From positions 20,803 to 84,802 of the forward strand of contig JAJSRW010002087.1 of assembly GCA_022414725.1 (NCBI GenBank): a stretch of DNA of 64,000 nt, read 5' to 3'. Source of the stretch: Microglena sp. YARC (taxonomy: Eukaryota; Chlorophyta; Chlorophyceae; Chlamydomonadales; Chlamydomonadaceae). Positions within the stretch are counted from its first letter, which is position 1, and the number at the start of each line of letters is the position of its first letter. This document shows positions 1 to 12,500 of this stretch, one piece after another. The notes under the pieces were generated by a model. That model searched no databases. It worked only from the letters and a program-made list of their open reading frames with translations, and had not been told where the DNA came from. Both the position numbers and the translations under genes were made by a program.

Positions 1-1066
1 TACTGTGGGTTTTGCTTTAGCAGACCGCATCTGCGCCTGGGCTTGGAGGCTTGGAATACCGCGTGAGGGACTGGGGGAAATCCCTGAGCTTCTTTCCAAG
101 GCGGCTGGTCGAAAATCGTGAACCTATCAACGGGTTCGAACCCCCGGTACTGAATAAATGAGTCCCTTCAGCCTAATTGACTACCCCCTGGACTGTAGCA
201 TACACACCAGTACATACATCATACAACCATTGTTTTGATATTTTAAATATAATTTACCTACTCATGGTGGTTGGCCCCAGTTGAAGCAAACGGGCTGCCC
301 CCCTCAACCTCACGCCTCTTATAAGGCGTAATATTTATTTATTTACCTACTCATATATGAAATGATAATATGATGTGCCACTCCTAGACATTTTTGCCTG
401 AGAATAGAACATTCTAAGATTTCCTGAGAATTGTTGGAAATTTTGCCTAGAAAAGTGGAGGTATGAACCACGAGACCACTCCAACTCCAAATCATCCGCT
501 GAATTACTGCAAGACTTTGTTTAACTTCTCTGCTACTTGTCAAGCGAACCCCAAACACAAAAATAGGAAAGGAATCAAGTTACGTGAGGGAACAATGATA
601 CAAACAAAACATTTAGGCTGCTCAGGATACCGGCTATGGAGGGCTTTTATTTTTGGCTTTTCTTAGCCGCTTCTAGGCAGCTCCCTGAGCCAGCCAGTAT
701 TTAAGAATATTTCCCAATATTTCAGAATTTCTGGACAGCTGATTACGTCAGCTGTAAGGTGTAATAGGCTGCGCCAGTTTTGGCTGGGCAGCCAGTCAGG
801 GAAGCTGGTGCTCGTAGCTGAAAAGGAAAGCACTGCCGCCAAGGGTGCAGGCACCTTAGGCTGCTCAGGATACCGGCTAAGCAGGGCTTTTCTTTTTGGC
901 TTTTCGTAGCAGCTTCCAGGCAGCTCCCTGAGCCAGTCAGTTTGCGACACCCCAACATTTCAGAGTTTCTGAACAGCTGAGTACGTCAGCTGTAAGGTGT
1001 ACTAGGCTAAGTCAGTTTTGTCTGGATTGCCAGTCAGGGGAACTTCCTAAAAGCTAGTGCTCGTAG
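1..1066. repeat. Dispersed and tandem repeat fragments, no gene seen
   Basis: No coding exon is supported here. A segment around 268-345 (GGTTGGCCCCAGTTGAAGC followed by TTTATTTA) is a copy of dispersed family A, found again near 10.1, 11.4-11.7, 43.9 and 45.1 kb. Positions 160-215 carry a reversed fragment of family D (7.5, 34.4, 43.7 and 46.4 kb). Between 615 and 1,065 a segment of about 240 bp is present twice, each copy with GGCTGCTCAGGATACCGGCT and GCAGCTCCCTGAGCCAG. Confidence 0.6.
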
Positions 1067-1067
1067 C

Positions 1068-1283
1068 TGAAAAGACAAGTTATATGCAGCGTCGCGAGCG
1101 ACACTAAAAAATGGCGGAGAGTGTTTGCAACGGAGCAACAGGTGGCAACGGAAGCCAGTTAGTTATGAGACCGTTGGCTGACTTGTCAGCCTTCGTCTCA
1201 GTCAGACGGTCATCCGATCACACAGACGGACAAATGGGTAACCATAGGGGCTTCCGCCCCCTTGAAGAGGGAGCTCCGCCAAC
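1068..1283 (+). mobile_element. Short dispersed element, family B, copy 1
   Basis: One of five copies of an element of about 210 bp (others at 5.5, 30.5, 31.5 and 44.5 kb). It begins with a small hairpin (GCGTCGCGAGCGAC), continues with GGCGGAGAGTGTTTGCAACG and ends in a G-rich/C-rich stem followed by GAGCTCCGCCAAC. It has no coding capacity. Size, dispersal and both orientations suggest a non-autonomous element, but no target duplication was established. Confidence 0.6.
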
Positions 1284-1324
1284 AAACACTGCCGCTATGG
1301 GTTCAGGCACCTGTCTAATCCGCT

Positions 1325-1430
1325 TAGTACGCTCCCTGGTTTCGGTGGGTGCCAGAGGGGAGACTTGGAATTGGAAGACGGTGAGCAGCCCAGAGATGGC
1401 TGAAAGACCATGTAAGCATCCTTTCCAATC
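1325..1430 (+). mobile_element. Short dispersed element, family E, copy 1
   Basis: Shares GGTTTCGGTGGG, then GGTGAGCAGCCCAGAGATGG and CATGTAA with copies at about 7.93-8.07 kb. More decayed fragments lie near 34.3, 35.86 and 48.1 kb. No open reading frame; class unknown. Confidence 0.5.
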
Positions 1431-1435
1431 TAAGG

Positions 1436-2200
1436 GTGCAGGTGTGGCTAGCAGCAGGCGTCGGTAGCGCCTGCTGCTAATTCACCCAAACAACCGCCGC
1501 TGCAACCGAAACATAGAGGCAGCTAAACGCAACATGGCCTATGGCTTCTTCCAATGAGGAGGCTGAGCAGCAGGTGCAGGTGTGGGGACTGGGATACTTG
1601 GGCTGCTGCTGCTGCCTGCCAAGGGTGCAGGTGTGGGTAGCGCTACCAATGGCTATGTGCTGTTGTCACCGGAACACAGAGGCTGCTTAGCGCAACATAG
1701 TTTCTGGGTTGTGTCAGTGAAGAGGCTGAGCAGCAGGTACAGGTGTGAGGACAGATACTTGGGCTGCTGCTGATGCTTGCCAAGGGTGCTGGTGTGGGTA
1801 GTAGCAGGCGTCGGTAGCGCCTGCTGCTAATTCACCCAAACAACCGCCGCTGCAACCAAAACATAGAAGCAGCTAAACGCAAAATGGCCTATGGCTTCTG
1901 CCAGTGAGGAGGCTGGGCAGCAGGTGCAGGTGTGGGGACAGATACTTGGGCTGCTGCTGCTGCCTACCAAGGGTGCGGGTGTGGGTGGCAGCAGGTGTCG
2001 AAAGCGCCTGCTGAAAATTCAAAGAAACACCCGCCTCAGCCACCGAAACACAGTAGCAACTACTCGCAACATGGCATATGGCTTCTGCCAGTGAGGAGGC
2101 TGGGCAGCAGGTGCGGGTGTGGGGACAGATACTTGGACTGCTGCTGATGCCTGCCAAGGATGCGGGTGTGGGTAGCGCTGTACATGGATATGTGGTGTTG
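1436..2200 (-). repeat. Degenerate tandem copies of the 3' part of exon 14
   Basis: Units of roughly 170-230 bp repeat the second half of exon 14 of the bromodomain gene. On the minus strand they resemble its Val-Pro-Thr/Pro-Ala-Pro-Ala-Ala stretch and [10 protein letters not shown]. Copies differ by small indels and run in different frames, so they are read as decayed duplicates and not as further coding exons. An alternative is that the gene continues here through very short introns; several GT and CAG sites would allow this. Confidence 0.6.
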
Positions 2201-2434
2201 TCACCGAAACACAGAGGCAGCTAAGCGCAACATAGCTTCTGGGTTGTGCCACAGAGGAAGCTGAGCAGCAGGTGCAGGTGCATGTGTGGGGACGGATACT
2301 TGGGGTGCTGAGGACGGTGGGAGAGGATGCAATGAGTTGGCGACCACTGCTGATGACGGGTGCGACATTTGGAGGTGGCGTGCCTTGGCAGCTTCAACCT
2401 GCTCCTTGAATGCACACAGCTCAGCAACAGCCGC
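2201..2434 (-). CDS. Bromodomain gene exon 14, coiled-coil end and stop
   Basis: The acceptor is CTTCACAG before [20 protein letters not shown], a strong amphipathic coiled-coil segment continuing that of exons 12-13. Phase is 0, matching exon 13. The frame runs through a Ser/Pro/Ala-rich tail and ends with [11 protein letters not shown] and a TGA at 2,201. Four further acceptor-plus-exon copies lie upstream in the transcript (starts at 2,592, 2,770, 2,933 and 3,116), so which copy is used is unclear. Alternatively the TGA is avoided by splicing at the overlapping GTGACA. Confidence 0.65.
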   Translation of the reverse strand, partial: AAVAELCAFKEQVEAAKARHLQMSHPSSAVVANSLHPLPPSSAPQVSVPTHAPAPAAQLPLWHNPEAMLRLAASVFR

Positions 2435-5400
2435 CTGTGAAGATAGCAGGACAGGGAGGGGGTGGGTCAGTGGGTTGGGGTCTGGGTTGGGGTGGGTCAA
2501 GGTGTAGAGTGTGTGTAGTGCGGCATTCGGGGGTGGCGTGCCTTGGCAGCTTCAACCTGCTCCTTGAATGCACCCAACTCTGCAACAGCTGCCTGTGAAG
2601 ATAGCAGGACAGGGGGGGGGGGGGTTGGAGGCAGGGACGCAGGGTTGGGTTGGGTGGATGGGTCTGGGTGTGGAGTGTGTGCGTAGAGTGTGTTCGGTGC
2701 AAAATTGGAGGTGGTGCACCTTGGCAGCTTCAACCTGCTCCTTGAATGCACACAGCTCAGCTACAGCCGCCTGTGAAGATAGCAGATCAGAGAGGGTGTG
2801 GGTAAGTGGGTTGGTGTCTGGGTTGGGTTGGGTTGGGTTTGGGTGTTCAGTGTGTGTGGTGCAGCATTCGGGGGTGGCGTGCCTTGGAAGCTTCATCCAG
2901 CTCCTTGAATGCACCCAACTCTGAAACAGCTGCCTGTGAAGATAGCAGGACAGGGAGGGTGTGTGTGGGTTGGAGGCAGGGACGCAGGGTTGGGTTGGGT
3001 GGGTTAGGTCTGGGTGTGGAGTGTGTGCGTAGAGTGTGTGTGGTGCAAAATTGGAGGTGGCGCGCCTTCGCAGCTTCAGCCTGTTCCTTGAATGCACACA
3101 GCTCAGCTACAGCCGCCTGTGGAAATAGAAGGGTAAGGAGAGGGTGGGTTTGGTAGGTTGGGGGCAGGGGCGAGGGGGTCTGGGTGTGGTGCGACATCTG
3201 GAGGTGGTGTGTCCTTGCAGCTTCCACTTGCTCCTTGGTTTGGTAGGTTGGGGGGGGGGGGGGGGGGGGGGGGGTCTGAAAAACTGAACCTAACCCCTAA
3301 AGCCCCAAGATAGCTGGGCAGGGAGAGGGGTGGGGTGGGGTGGGGTGGGGGGAACTGAACCTAACCCCTATAACCCCAAGATAGCTGAGCAGGGAGAGGG
3401 AGAAGGAGAGGGGTGGGGTGGGGTGAGGGGGTGAGGGTTTGTGTTTGTGTGGTCTGGGTGTGGTGGTGGTAGGTAGCATGTGTGTGCATGGATGGGAGGA
3501 TTGACACATAGATAAACTGATGGTCGTTTGGATGGACATAAGATTGACCATCTAGCTGACTGACTGACTGAATAAAGAGGTAGCGGGAAATATCGCTATA
3601 AGTATGGGTGTAGGTAGCGGGAAATATTGCGATAAGTATAGGTGTAGGTAGTGGAATACAAAGCAGGAAGTCTAGGTATATGAAGCGGGAAATATAGCTT
3701 TTAGTATAGGTGTAGGTAGGGGGAAATATAGCTATACGCATGGGTGTAGGTAGCTGGAAATATCACTATAAGTACAGGTGTAGGCAGTAGGAACTATGGC
3801 TATGACTATAGGTGTAGGTAACGGGAAATATCGCTATAAGTATAGGTGTAGGTAGCGGGAAATATAGCTTTTAGTATAGGTGTAGGTGGCAGGAAATATC
3901 GCTTTAAGTATGGGTGTAGGTAGCGGGAAATATCGCGATAAGTATAGGTGTAGGTAGCTGGAAATATCACTATAAGTATTGGTGTAGGTAGCTGGAAAAA
4001 TAACTATAATTATAGGTGTAGGTAGCGGGAAATATCACGATAAGTATAGGTGTAGGTAGCGGGAAATATCGCGATAAGTACAGTGTTTGTCCTGGGTGGC
4101 TTTGTATTACCCGTAATACAAAAAACCAGTTTAGGGAAAAGTGGAATAAAAGTGTCATATATTTCTCAAATCGCATGGGAATTTTTACAGCGTCAACTTA
4201 AAGAGTAGTAGAACACATATGAATCGTCAAATAAGCTATAGTGGTACATTCACATGTTTGAATATGAATTTAAAAATGGTATGTTTTCAAAAACAAACTG
4301 AAAAATCAAATTAAAAACTTAAACATAGGCATAGGTAGCAGGAAGTAAACCTGAAGCTCACCTCAGCCTTGTCTGCAATGCCCTTCAACTCTTGGTACTC
4401 AAACCTTGCCCCCTTCAGCAAATCTTCAATTGCAGCCGCCTCCTTCTCTTTGGTGCTCCTGTCAACCTTGATCCGATTCATTGCTGTGGAGTACTCCTTA
4501 TCCTGGGGCAGATCAAAAAATTTGTCACTATTTTATGCTATTTTATGCAACAGTAGGCTATGTTTTTGTCGCTATTTTATGCTATTTTATGCTACAGTAT
4601 GCTCCTGTCAACCTTGGTTCAATTCATTGCTGTGGAGTACTCCTTGCCATGGGCCAGAACAAAGTTGTTGTCACTATTTTATGCAATTGTATGCTATTTA
4701 TGCAACAGTAAGCTATTTCAGACACCTGTCAACCATGATTCAATTCATGGCTGTGGAGTACTCCTTGCCACGGGCCAGAACAAAATTGTTGTCACCTTTT
4801 AGTGCTATTGTATGCCATGCTATGCTATTGTATGCTATTGCATGCTATGTTATGCTACAGTAGGCTATTTCAGGCTATCGCAGGCTATTGTAGGCTATTT
4901 CAGGCTCCTGTCAACCCTGATTTGATTTATTGCTGTGGACTTCTCCTTGTCCTGTGCCAGAACAAAGTCATACTATTGGAGGCTATTGCATGCTATGTTA
5001 TGCTATTACAGGCTAGAGTAGGCTATTGTAGGCTCCTGCTAACCTTGATTCAATTCATTGCTGCGACGTACTCCTTGTCCTGGACCAGAACAAAGTTTGT
5101 GTTACTACTTTATGTTAGTGTAAACTATTTTCAGGCTATTTCAGGCGTTAGTCGGCTATTTTGGGCTCCTGCCTACCTTGATTGTATGCATTGCTGCATG
5201 GACTACTCCTTGTCCTGGACCAGAACGAAGTTTTTGTTACTACTTCATGCTATTGTGGGCAATTGCAGGCTATTTTTAGGCTATTTCAGGCTCTAGTCGG
5301 CTATTTTAGGCTCCTGTCAACCTTGCTTGTACGCATTGCTGCATGGACTACTCCTTGTCCTGGACCAGAACGAAGTTTTTGTTACTACTTCATGCTATTG

Positions 5401-7960
5401 TGTGCTACTTCAGGCTTTAGTCGGCTATTTTAGACTCCTATCAACCTTGATTGTATGCATGGCTGCATAAAGTTCTCCTTGTCCTGGGCCAAATCGAAGT
5501 TTTTGGTGGAGCCCCCTCTTTAAGAGGGCAGGACCCCCTAGGGTTACCCATTTGTCTGTCTGTGCGTGAGACCGTCTGACCGAGACAAAGCCCGACACGT
5601 CAGCCAACGGTCTCGTAACTAACTCCCTTCCGAAGCCACCTGTCGCTCCGTGGCGAACACTCTCCGCCAATTTTTAGGGTCGCTTGAGACGCTGCATAGA
5701 ACTTGTTGTTACTAGTTTGTGTTTGTGTAAATTATTTTCAGGCTATTTCAGGCGTTTGTTGGCTATTTTAGGCTCCTGTCAACCTTGACTGTACGCATTG
5801 CTGCATGGTCTACTCTTTGTTCTGGACCAGAACGATGTTTTTGTTACTACTTCATTCTATTGTATGCTATTTCAGGCTCTAGTCGGCTATTTTAGGCTCC
5901 TATCGACCTTCATTGTATGCATTGCTGCATGGACTACTCCTTGCCCTGCGACAGAACGAAGTTTTTGTTACTACTTCATGCTATTGTATGATTTTCTAGG
6001 CTATTTCAGACTATTGTTGGCTTCTATCAACCTTAATTGTCTGCATAGCTGCATGGACTACTCCTTGTCCTGGGCTAGAACAAAGTTCTTGTTTTTATTG
6101 TTGCATTTTTTGTGAACAATTGTTTGATAATACCGCTATGTATGTACGTAATTGTTTTGTCGTCGTAGGTGGCGAAACACAATTCCCGAGAAATGCAGTT
6201 GCCAGCCAGTTGCTCTGGTAGTAAGCACTGTTTGCTTGTTGATCCAGTAGTAAGCACGTCGCCATATCATCTCTGCACAGGTCTGGCTAAACTAGCCAGA
6301 AATGCCCCCCCCCCCCCCCAACCCCGGGGGCCTGTGGGGGTTGGGGGGCAGCGCATCGCACTGGGGTTGCACTGAGCCGCTCAATTTGCGACACGTCGAA
6401 CAAGAAAAATAAATAGTAGTAAGATGACCATACAATGAACAAGATGCAGGCTAGTAAGCAGTACATATTATTCTTGTTTTTTTCAAAGGCCGGGCTAGTC
6501 CCTTCAGCCTAGTAGGCCACCTCTGAACTGTAAAATACATACATATATACTGTGTAGTAAGATGCAAGTTTGCAATTGAATGAGCTAAGCTAATAAAATA
6601 AGGGGCTAAGACCAGGCTGAGGTAACAAAATATAATGTGATATTCGGGTGATATGGCACACAAAGCTGTCACCCACCCTTTCTTGGACACCCCTCATCAC
6701 GCAGCGCACTCAGATGTAGCACAAACTGTCTGTATTGTCCATCCATCCATCCATCCATTCAGTAATCCATCCATCCATCCATCCAATTATCCATCCATCC
6801 ATCCAATTATCCATCCATCCATCCAATTATCCATCCATCCATCCATCCAATTATCCATCCATCCATCCATCCAATTATCCATCCATCCATCCATCCATCC
6901 ATCCATCCATCCATCCAATTATCCATCCATCCACCCATCCAATAATCCATCCATCCAATAATCCATCCACCCATCCATCCATCCATCCAATAATCCAATA
7001 ATCCATCCATCCATCCATCCATCCAATAATCCATCCATCCATCCATCCAATAATCCATCCATCCATCCATCCATCCAATAATTCATCCATCCATTTATCC
7101 ATCCATCCAATAATCCATCCATCCATCCATCCATCCAATAATCCATCCATCCATCCATCCATCCAATAATCCATCCATCCATCCAATAATCCATCCATCC
7201 ATCCAATAATCCATCCGTCCATCCGTCCATCCATCCATCCATCCATCCATCCATCCATCCATCCATCCATCCAATAATCCATCCATCCATCCATCCATCC
7301 ATCCATCCATCCATCCATCCATCCATCCATCCATCCAATAATCTATCCAATATTCCATCCAATAATCCATCCATCCAATAATCCATCCATCCAATAATCC
7401 ATCCATCCATCCAACAAACAGATGTAGCACGAACTGTCTGTATTGTTACCATCCATCAATCCATCCATCCAACAAATAACAACAATTGTTTCATCCATTC
7501 CAGGGGTAGGGCAAACAGGCTTAAGGGACTTGCTCAACCCCGATAGGAAGGGCTGGAAGAAACAAAACACTGATGAACTGACCCCCAAACAATCTTTTTA
7601 CCGACGACGGCCCTGCGTTCGTGCTACAGTGATCGTTTAATTCTACAAACTGCTGCAGCCATGTGACCAATACCAAGTTAAATTCAAATAGGAGACGGGG
7701 ATTCGCCCAGCTAGACTATAATTCAAATTCAGGATAAATGCAAATAGGAGACAGGGACTTGCCCAACTAGACTAGGATTCAAATATAAGCTCACTCAAAA
7801 TGAAATGGAACCATTGAATACAATTTTCACTGTAGCACAGACTCAGGGCCCCCAGGGTGGTGGGTGTTTTTTTGTGTTGGGTTCAAAGTTCATGACCTGA
7901 ACAAGTCTTTCAACTGTATAATCAGCTTAGTATATTCACTGGTTTCTGTGGGCATACCCA

Positions 7961-8003
<43 letters not shown>

Positions 8004-9567
8004 ATTGAAAATGGAAGATGTTGAGCAGCCCAGAGTTGGCTTTAAAAACATGTAACGATCAAAATTCAAACAAATCAAGAGGGCGCGAGCCCTGCGTGTT
8101 ACGCCGTTGCCCGAGAAGGGGGGTCATTCCACCAGTGCGGCTACGGGAAGCAGCTTCTTGGAAGCTCCCTTTCCCTGTCCTTGGCTGAAAACCCATGTAA
8201 GAATTCAACCCACACTCACCTGAGCTCGGATACTCTTCTCCAGCTCAGCAACCTCAGCCGTCAGCGTGCTGACAGCTGCCTCTGACTTTGCCAGCTCAGC
8301 TGCCAGCTCAGCAGCCAGCTCAGCGGCTGACGGCTTCTTCTCAGCACTAGCAGCATCCCCTGTTGGAGAGGCCGAAGAGGGGTCTCGCTCCACAGCTGCC
8401 AGGCTGGCAGTGGTCTCGCTCCGCACGTCCCATTCAAGAGGGCTCAAGACTCCCTTGGGCGTAGCCCCCCGCTGCTTTATGGGGCTGGTCAGGTGGGCCC
8501 CCCATTTCCTTGGTGGGAGAGAGAGATTGTCACTCCCCCCAGCAGTAGCAGTGCTGATGGGTGACATAGGCAACTCACCCTCACCCTCACCTTTGGCCGA
8601 GGCCCCCTTAATAAGCCCCCCACCCCCCACTGCGTCCCCAGCTGCCCCCTTCAGCTTCTTCAAGCCAACCCGGTTGAGGCTCATGAACTTGGGCGAGCTG
8701 GAAGGTGGAGCGGCGGCGTCTATAGGGGACTCATTCAGGAGTATTGTTTTCGTGGCTGACCCACCAGGGACCTTTTTCTTCTTCTTTTTCTTCCTCTCTG
8801 GGGACTCATCTGGGTCGTAGTCATCAAGCTACAGGAGTTACATGGGATGGTGGACAAGTGAATTTGAATTTGAATTAGACAACTGAATTTGAATTTGTTC
8901 AAGTGAATTTGGATTTCGACACATGAATTTGGACAGATTATGTACTGTAGTCATCAAGCTACAGGAGTTACAAGGGATGGTGGACAAGTGAATTTGAATT
9001 TGAATTAGACAACTGAATTTGAATTTGTTCAAGTGAAATTGGATTTCGACATATGAATTTTGACAGATTATGGACTGTAGTCATCACGCTACAGGAGTTA
9101 CATGGGAAGGTGGACATAAGTAGGGGCGGCTATGTTATATGATATTAGTTAATAAACAGGAGGAGCACATTTTCAGTCAGGCCGATCGATTTTTCCTGAG
9201 AAAAGGGCTGTAATGGCATGTAACAAGGCGATATTAAAAGTCACTTTTCAGGTCATTCTGAGCACCTCATTTAGGGGGGAGGGGGGGTCAGCCTCATTTG
9301 TTTTTTTGCTCACTTTATACTCGGACCTCAAAATGAAATTCTGAGACCACCTATGAGTAGGCCTTGGTAAGGGTAGTCTATTGGCACCACTTTGGACCTC
9401 ATGCACTAAGTATTCTACCCCTCCACCCCCCCACACACAACCCCAACCCCCCTCCCCAAACCCACCCCAGCCCAGAGTATGAGAGGGTGAATGGCTGGGT
9501 ATGGGTTGATAATATGGGTGGGTAAATGGGTGGGTAATGTGGGGGAGTATGGGTGTGGGGTGGGGTG

Positions 9568-9598
<31 letters not shown>

Positions 9599-12500
9599 AC
9601 TAAAACCCCACCCACCCCACCCAGCCTCGACATCCCAGCCCCCTCCACCCCACCCCCCCTAACCGCCCCCGCCCCGCCCCTCCACCCTGCGACAACACCA
9701 AAACATTTAGCCCCAAGGGGAAGTGTAGCTGACACAAGGTGAGAAACTGTCCTGCTACTGTTTTGTTTGAAATAATGAGAACTCTAGTCTCTGGCCGCCC
9801 CCTGCAAAGGTGGAGGGTAACTACGGTACTTGGGCAACCCAAAGGGGGCGCAGAACTGAATTTTGACTGTCACACAATCCTTGTGTGGAAATTCTGAGGA
9901 TGCCATTATGTGCGCCGTATTGTGAGCCCCCAGAATCCATACCTAAGTTTTTCAAAAAAGGGGTATTTCTATTCAAGAGGGGGGGAGGGGGGGGTCAGCC
10001 CTCCCCAGTCTTTTTAGGCGTGGGGGGACCTACCTTTTTTTTTCTCCTCCCGGAATTAAAGATTATTATTAATACGCCTTATTATGAGGCGTGAGGTTTA
10101 TGCGGCCAACCGGTCAATGAATAGGAGCATAATCAATACAAAAAACACAATTTAATCGCACCATATCAAAGTCCTCATCCTCATTATATATAGATGACAG
10201 CTTCCTTTTTCTGCCATACTCGCACTTGGGCGATGTGACAGCAGTGCCACACTTTCCCTTCTTCATTTGTCGGCACGGGTTACATCGCCCCATTGCCTGC
10301 AGTGCAATGATCGTGGTGGTTTATGTGTGTGGTTGCGTGGTTGTGTAGTTGTGGGGTCGTGTGGTTGTGTTGGTGTTGATTAGCAGTTGCTAAGCGGTGC
10401 AACACTTTCCCTCCTTCATTCGTCGGAACGTGTCACATCGCACCATTGCCTGCAGTGCGATGATGGTGGTGATTTATGTGTGTGGTTGTGCTGGTGTTGA
10501 GTAACAGTTGCTAAGCGGTGCTGCACTTTCTCTTCTTCATTCGTCGGAACGTGTCACATCGCACCATTGCCTGCAGTGCGATGATGGTGGTGGTTTATGT
10601 GTGGTTGCGTGGTGTTGAGTAACAGTTGCTAAGCGGTGACGCACTTTCCCTTCTTCATTCGTCGGCACGTGTCACATCGCCCCATTGCCTGCAGTGCGAT
10701 GATGGTGGTGGTTTATCTGTGTGGTTGCGTGGCTGTGTGGTTGTGTGGCTGTGTGGTTGTGTTGGTGTCGAGTAACAGTTTTTAAGCAGGGCCACACCTT
10801 CCCTTCTTTATTTGTCGGCACGTGTAACATCACACAATACTATGCGAAATAAAGGTGTGGGTGGTTTTGGTGTTGACGGTGTTGAGCTGCTGGTGATGAT
10901 GATGTGGAGCTGCTCCTGACGTAGATCATTCGTCATCACGTCCTACATCGCCAAATACTCTGCGAGATGAAAGTGGTGAGGGTGTTGGTGGTGTTGAGCT
11001 ACTGCTGATGGTGTTGTGGAGCTGCTGCTGATGTGGATCATTCGTCATCACGTCCCACATCGCCAAATTCTCTGCAAGGTGAAAGTGGTGAGGGTGTTGG
11101 TGGTGTTGAGCTACTGCTGATGGTGATGTGGAGCTGCTGCTGATGTGGATCATTCGTCATCACGTCCCACATTGCCAAATTCTCTGCGAGGTGAAAGTGG
11201 TGAGGGTGTTGGTGGTGTTGAACTGCTGCTGATGTGGAGCTGCTGCTGATGGTGATGTGGAGCTGCTGCTGATGGTGATGTGGAGCTGCTGCTGATGTGG
11301 ATCATTCATTGGCACGTGTCACATCGCGCAATACTCTGAGAGATGAAAGTTTGTTAATGTGTTAAATAAATAAATGTTATGCCTCAATACGAGGCGTTAG
11401 GTAGAGGGGGGCCAGCCTGTTTGCTTGCACTGGGGCCAACCGCCAATGCATGGATACCTAAATACCTAAATAAATAAATAAATAAATACATAAATATATA
11501 TATAAATAGTACGCCTTATTACGAGGCGTGCGGTTGAGGGGTCCATCCTGTTTGCCTGCACTGGGGCCGACCACCAATGCATGGATATCTAAATATCTTA
11601 ATTTTTTAATTAATTGTATGCCTTATTACAAGGCGTGAGGTTGTGGGGGGCCAGCCTGTTTGCTTGCACTGGGGCCGGCCACGTTATTGTGTCAGATCAT
11701 TGCCAATATGTCACATCACATAATGACATAATACTCTGCGAGATGATATTGTGTTTATGCGTTAGGGTGTGGTATAGGTGGTGTTGGTGGTGTTGAGCAG
11801 CTGCAGCTGATGCTGTGGAGCTGCTGCTGCTGAAGTGGATCATTGCCGATACGTCGCATTGCATAATACTCTGCCAGATGAAATTGTGTTTACTCGTTAG
11901 GGTGTGGTGTTGGTGGTGTTGGTGGAGTGGGTGTTGGTTGTGTTGAGCTGCTGCTGATGCTGATGATGTGGAGCTGCTGCTGCTGATGTGGATCATTGCC
12001 GATACGTCGCATTGCATAATACTCTGCCAGATGAAATTGTGTTTAAGCGTTAGGGTGTGGTGTTGGTGGTGTTGGTGGAGTGGGTGTTGGTTGTGTTGAG
12101 CTGCTGCTGATGCTGATGATGTGGAGCTGCTGCTGCTGATGTGGATCATTGCCGATACGTCGCATTGCATAATACTCTGCCAGATAAAATTGTGTTTAAG
12201 CGTTAGGGTGTGGTGTTGGTGGTGTTGGTGGCGGTGAGCTGCTGCTGCTGATGATGTGGAGCTGCTGCTGCTGCTGATGCGGATCATTTCTGATACGTCA
12301 CATAGATAATACAATGCGGGATGAAAGTGTGTTAGTGTGTCAGATCATTGCCGATGAGTGTCACATTGCTAGGGAACGGCGATATGATATCACATGGTAC
12401 CATGTCATCATATGATGCCGGCAGTCTGACTAGCCTAAAGTTACTATGTATATACAATACCATATGATGCAATTTGTATGATATCATACTCGCCTTTGGT

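Noticed and set aside
118..160. tRNA-like T-arm (GGGTTCGAACCCCCGG)
   Set aside because: No matching acceptor stem, D-arm or A box at the right distance; a similar isolated motif at 32,497-32,517 also lacks a cloverleaf. No tRNA gene called.
6735..7450. MDGWMDG and Pro-Ser-Ile-His repeat proteins
   Set aside because: Frames through a tetranucleotide microsatellite, open in several frames on both strands.
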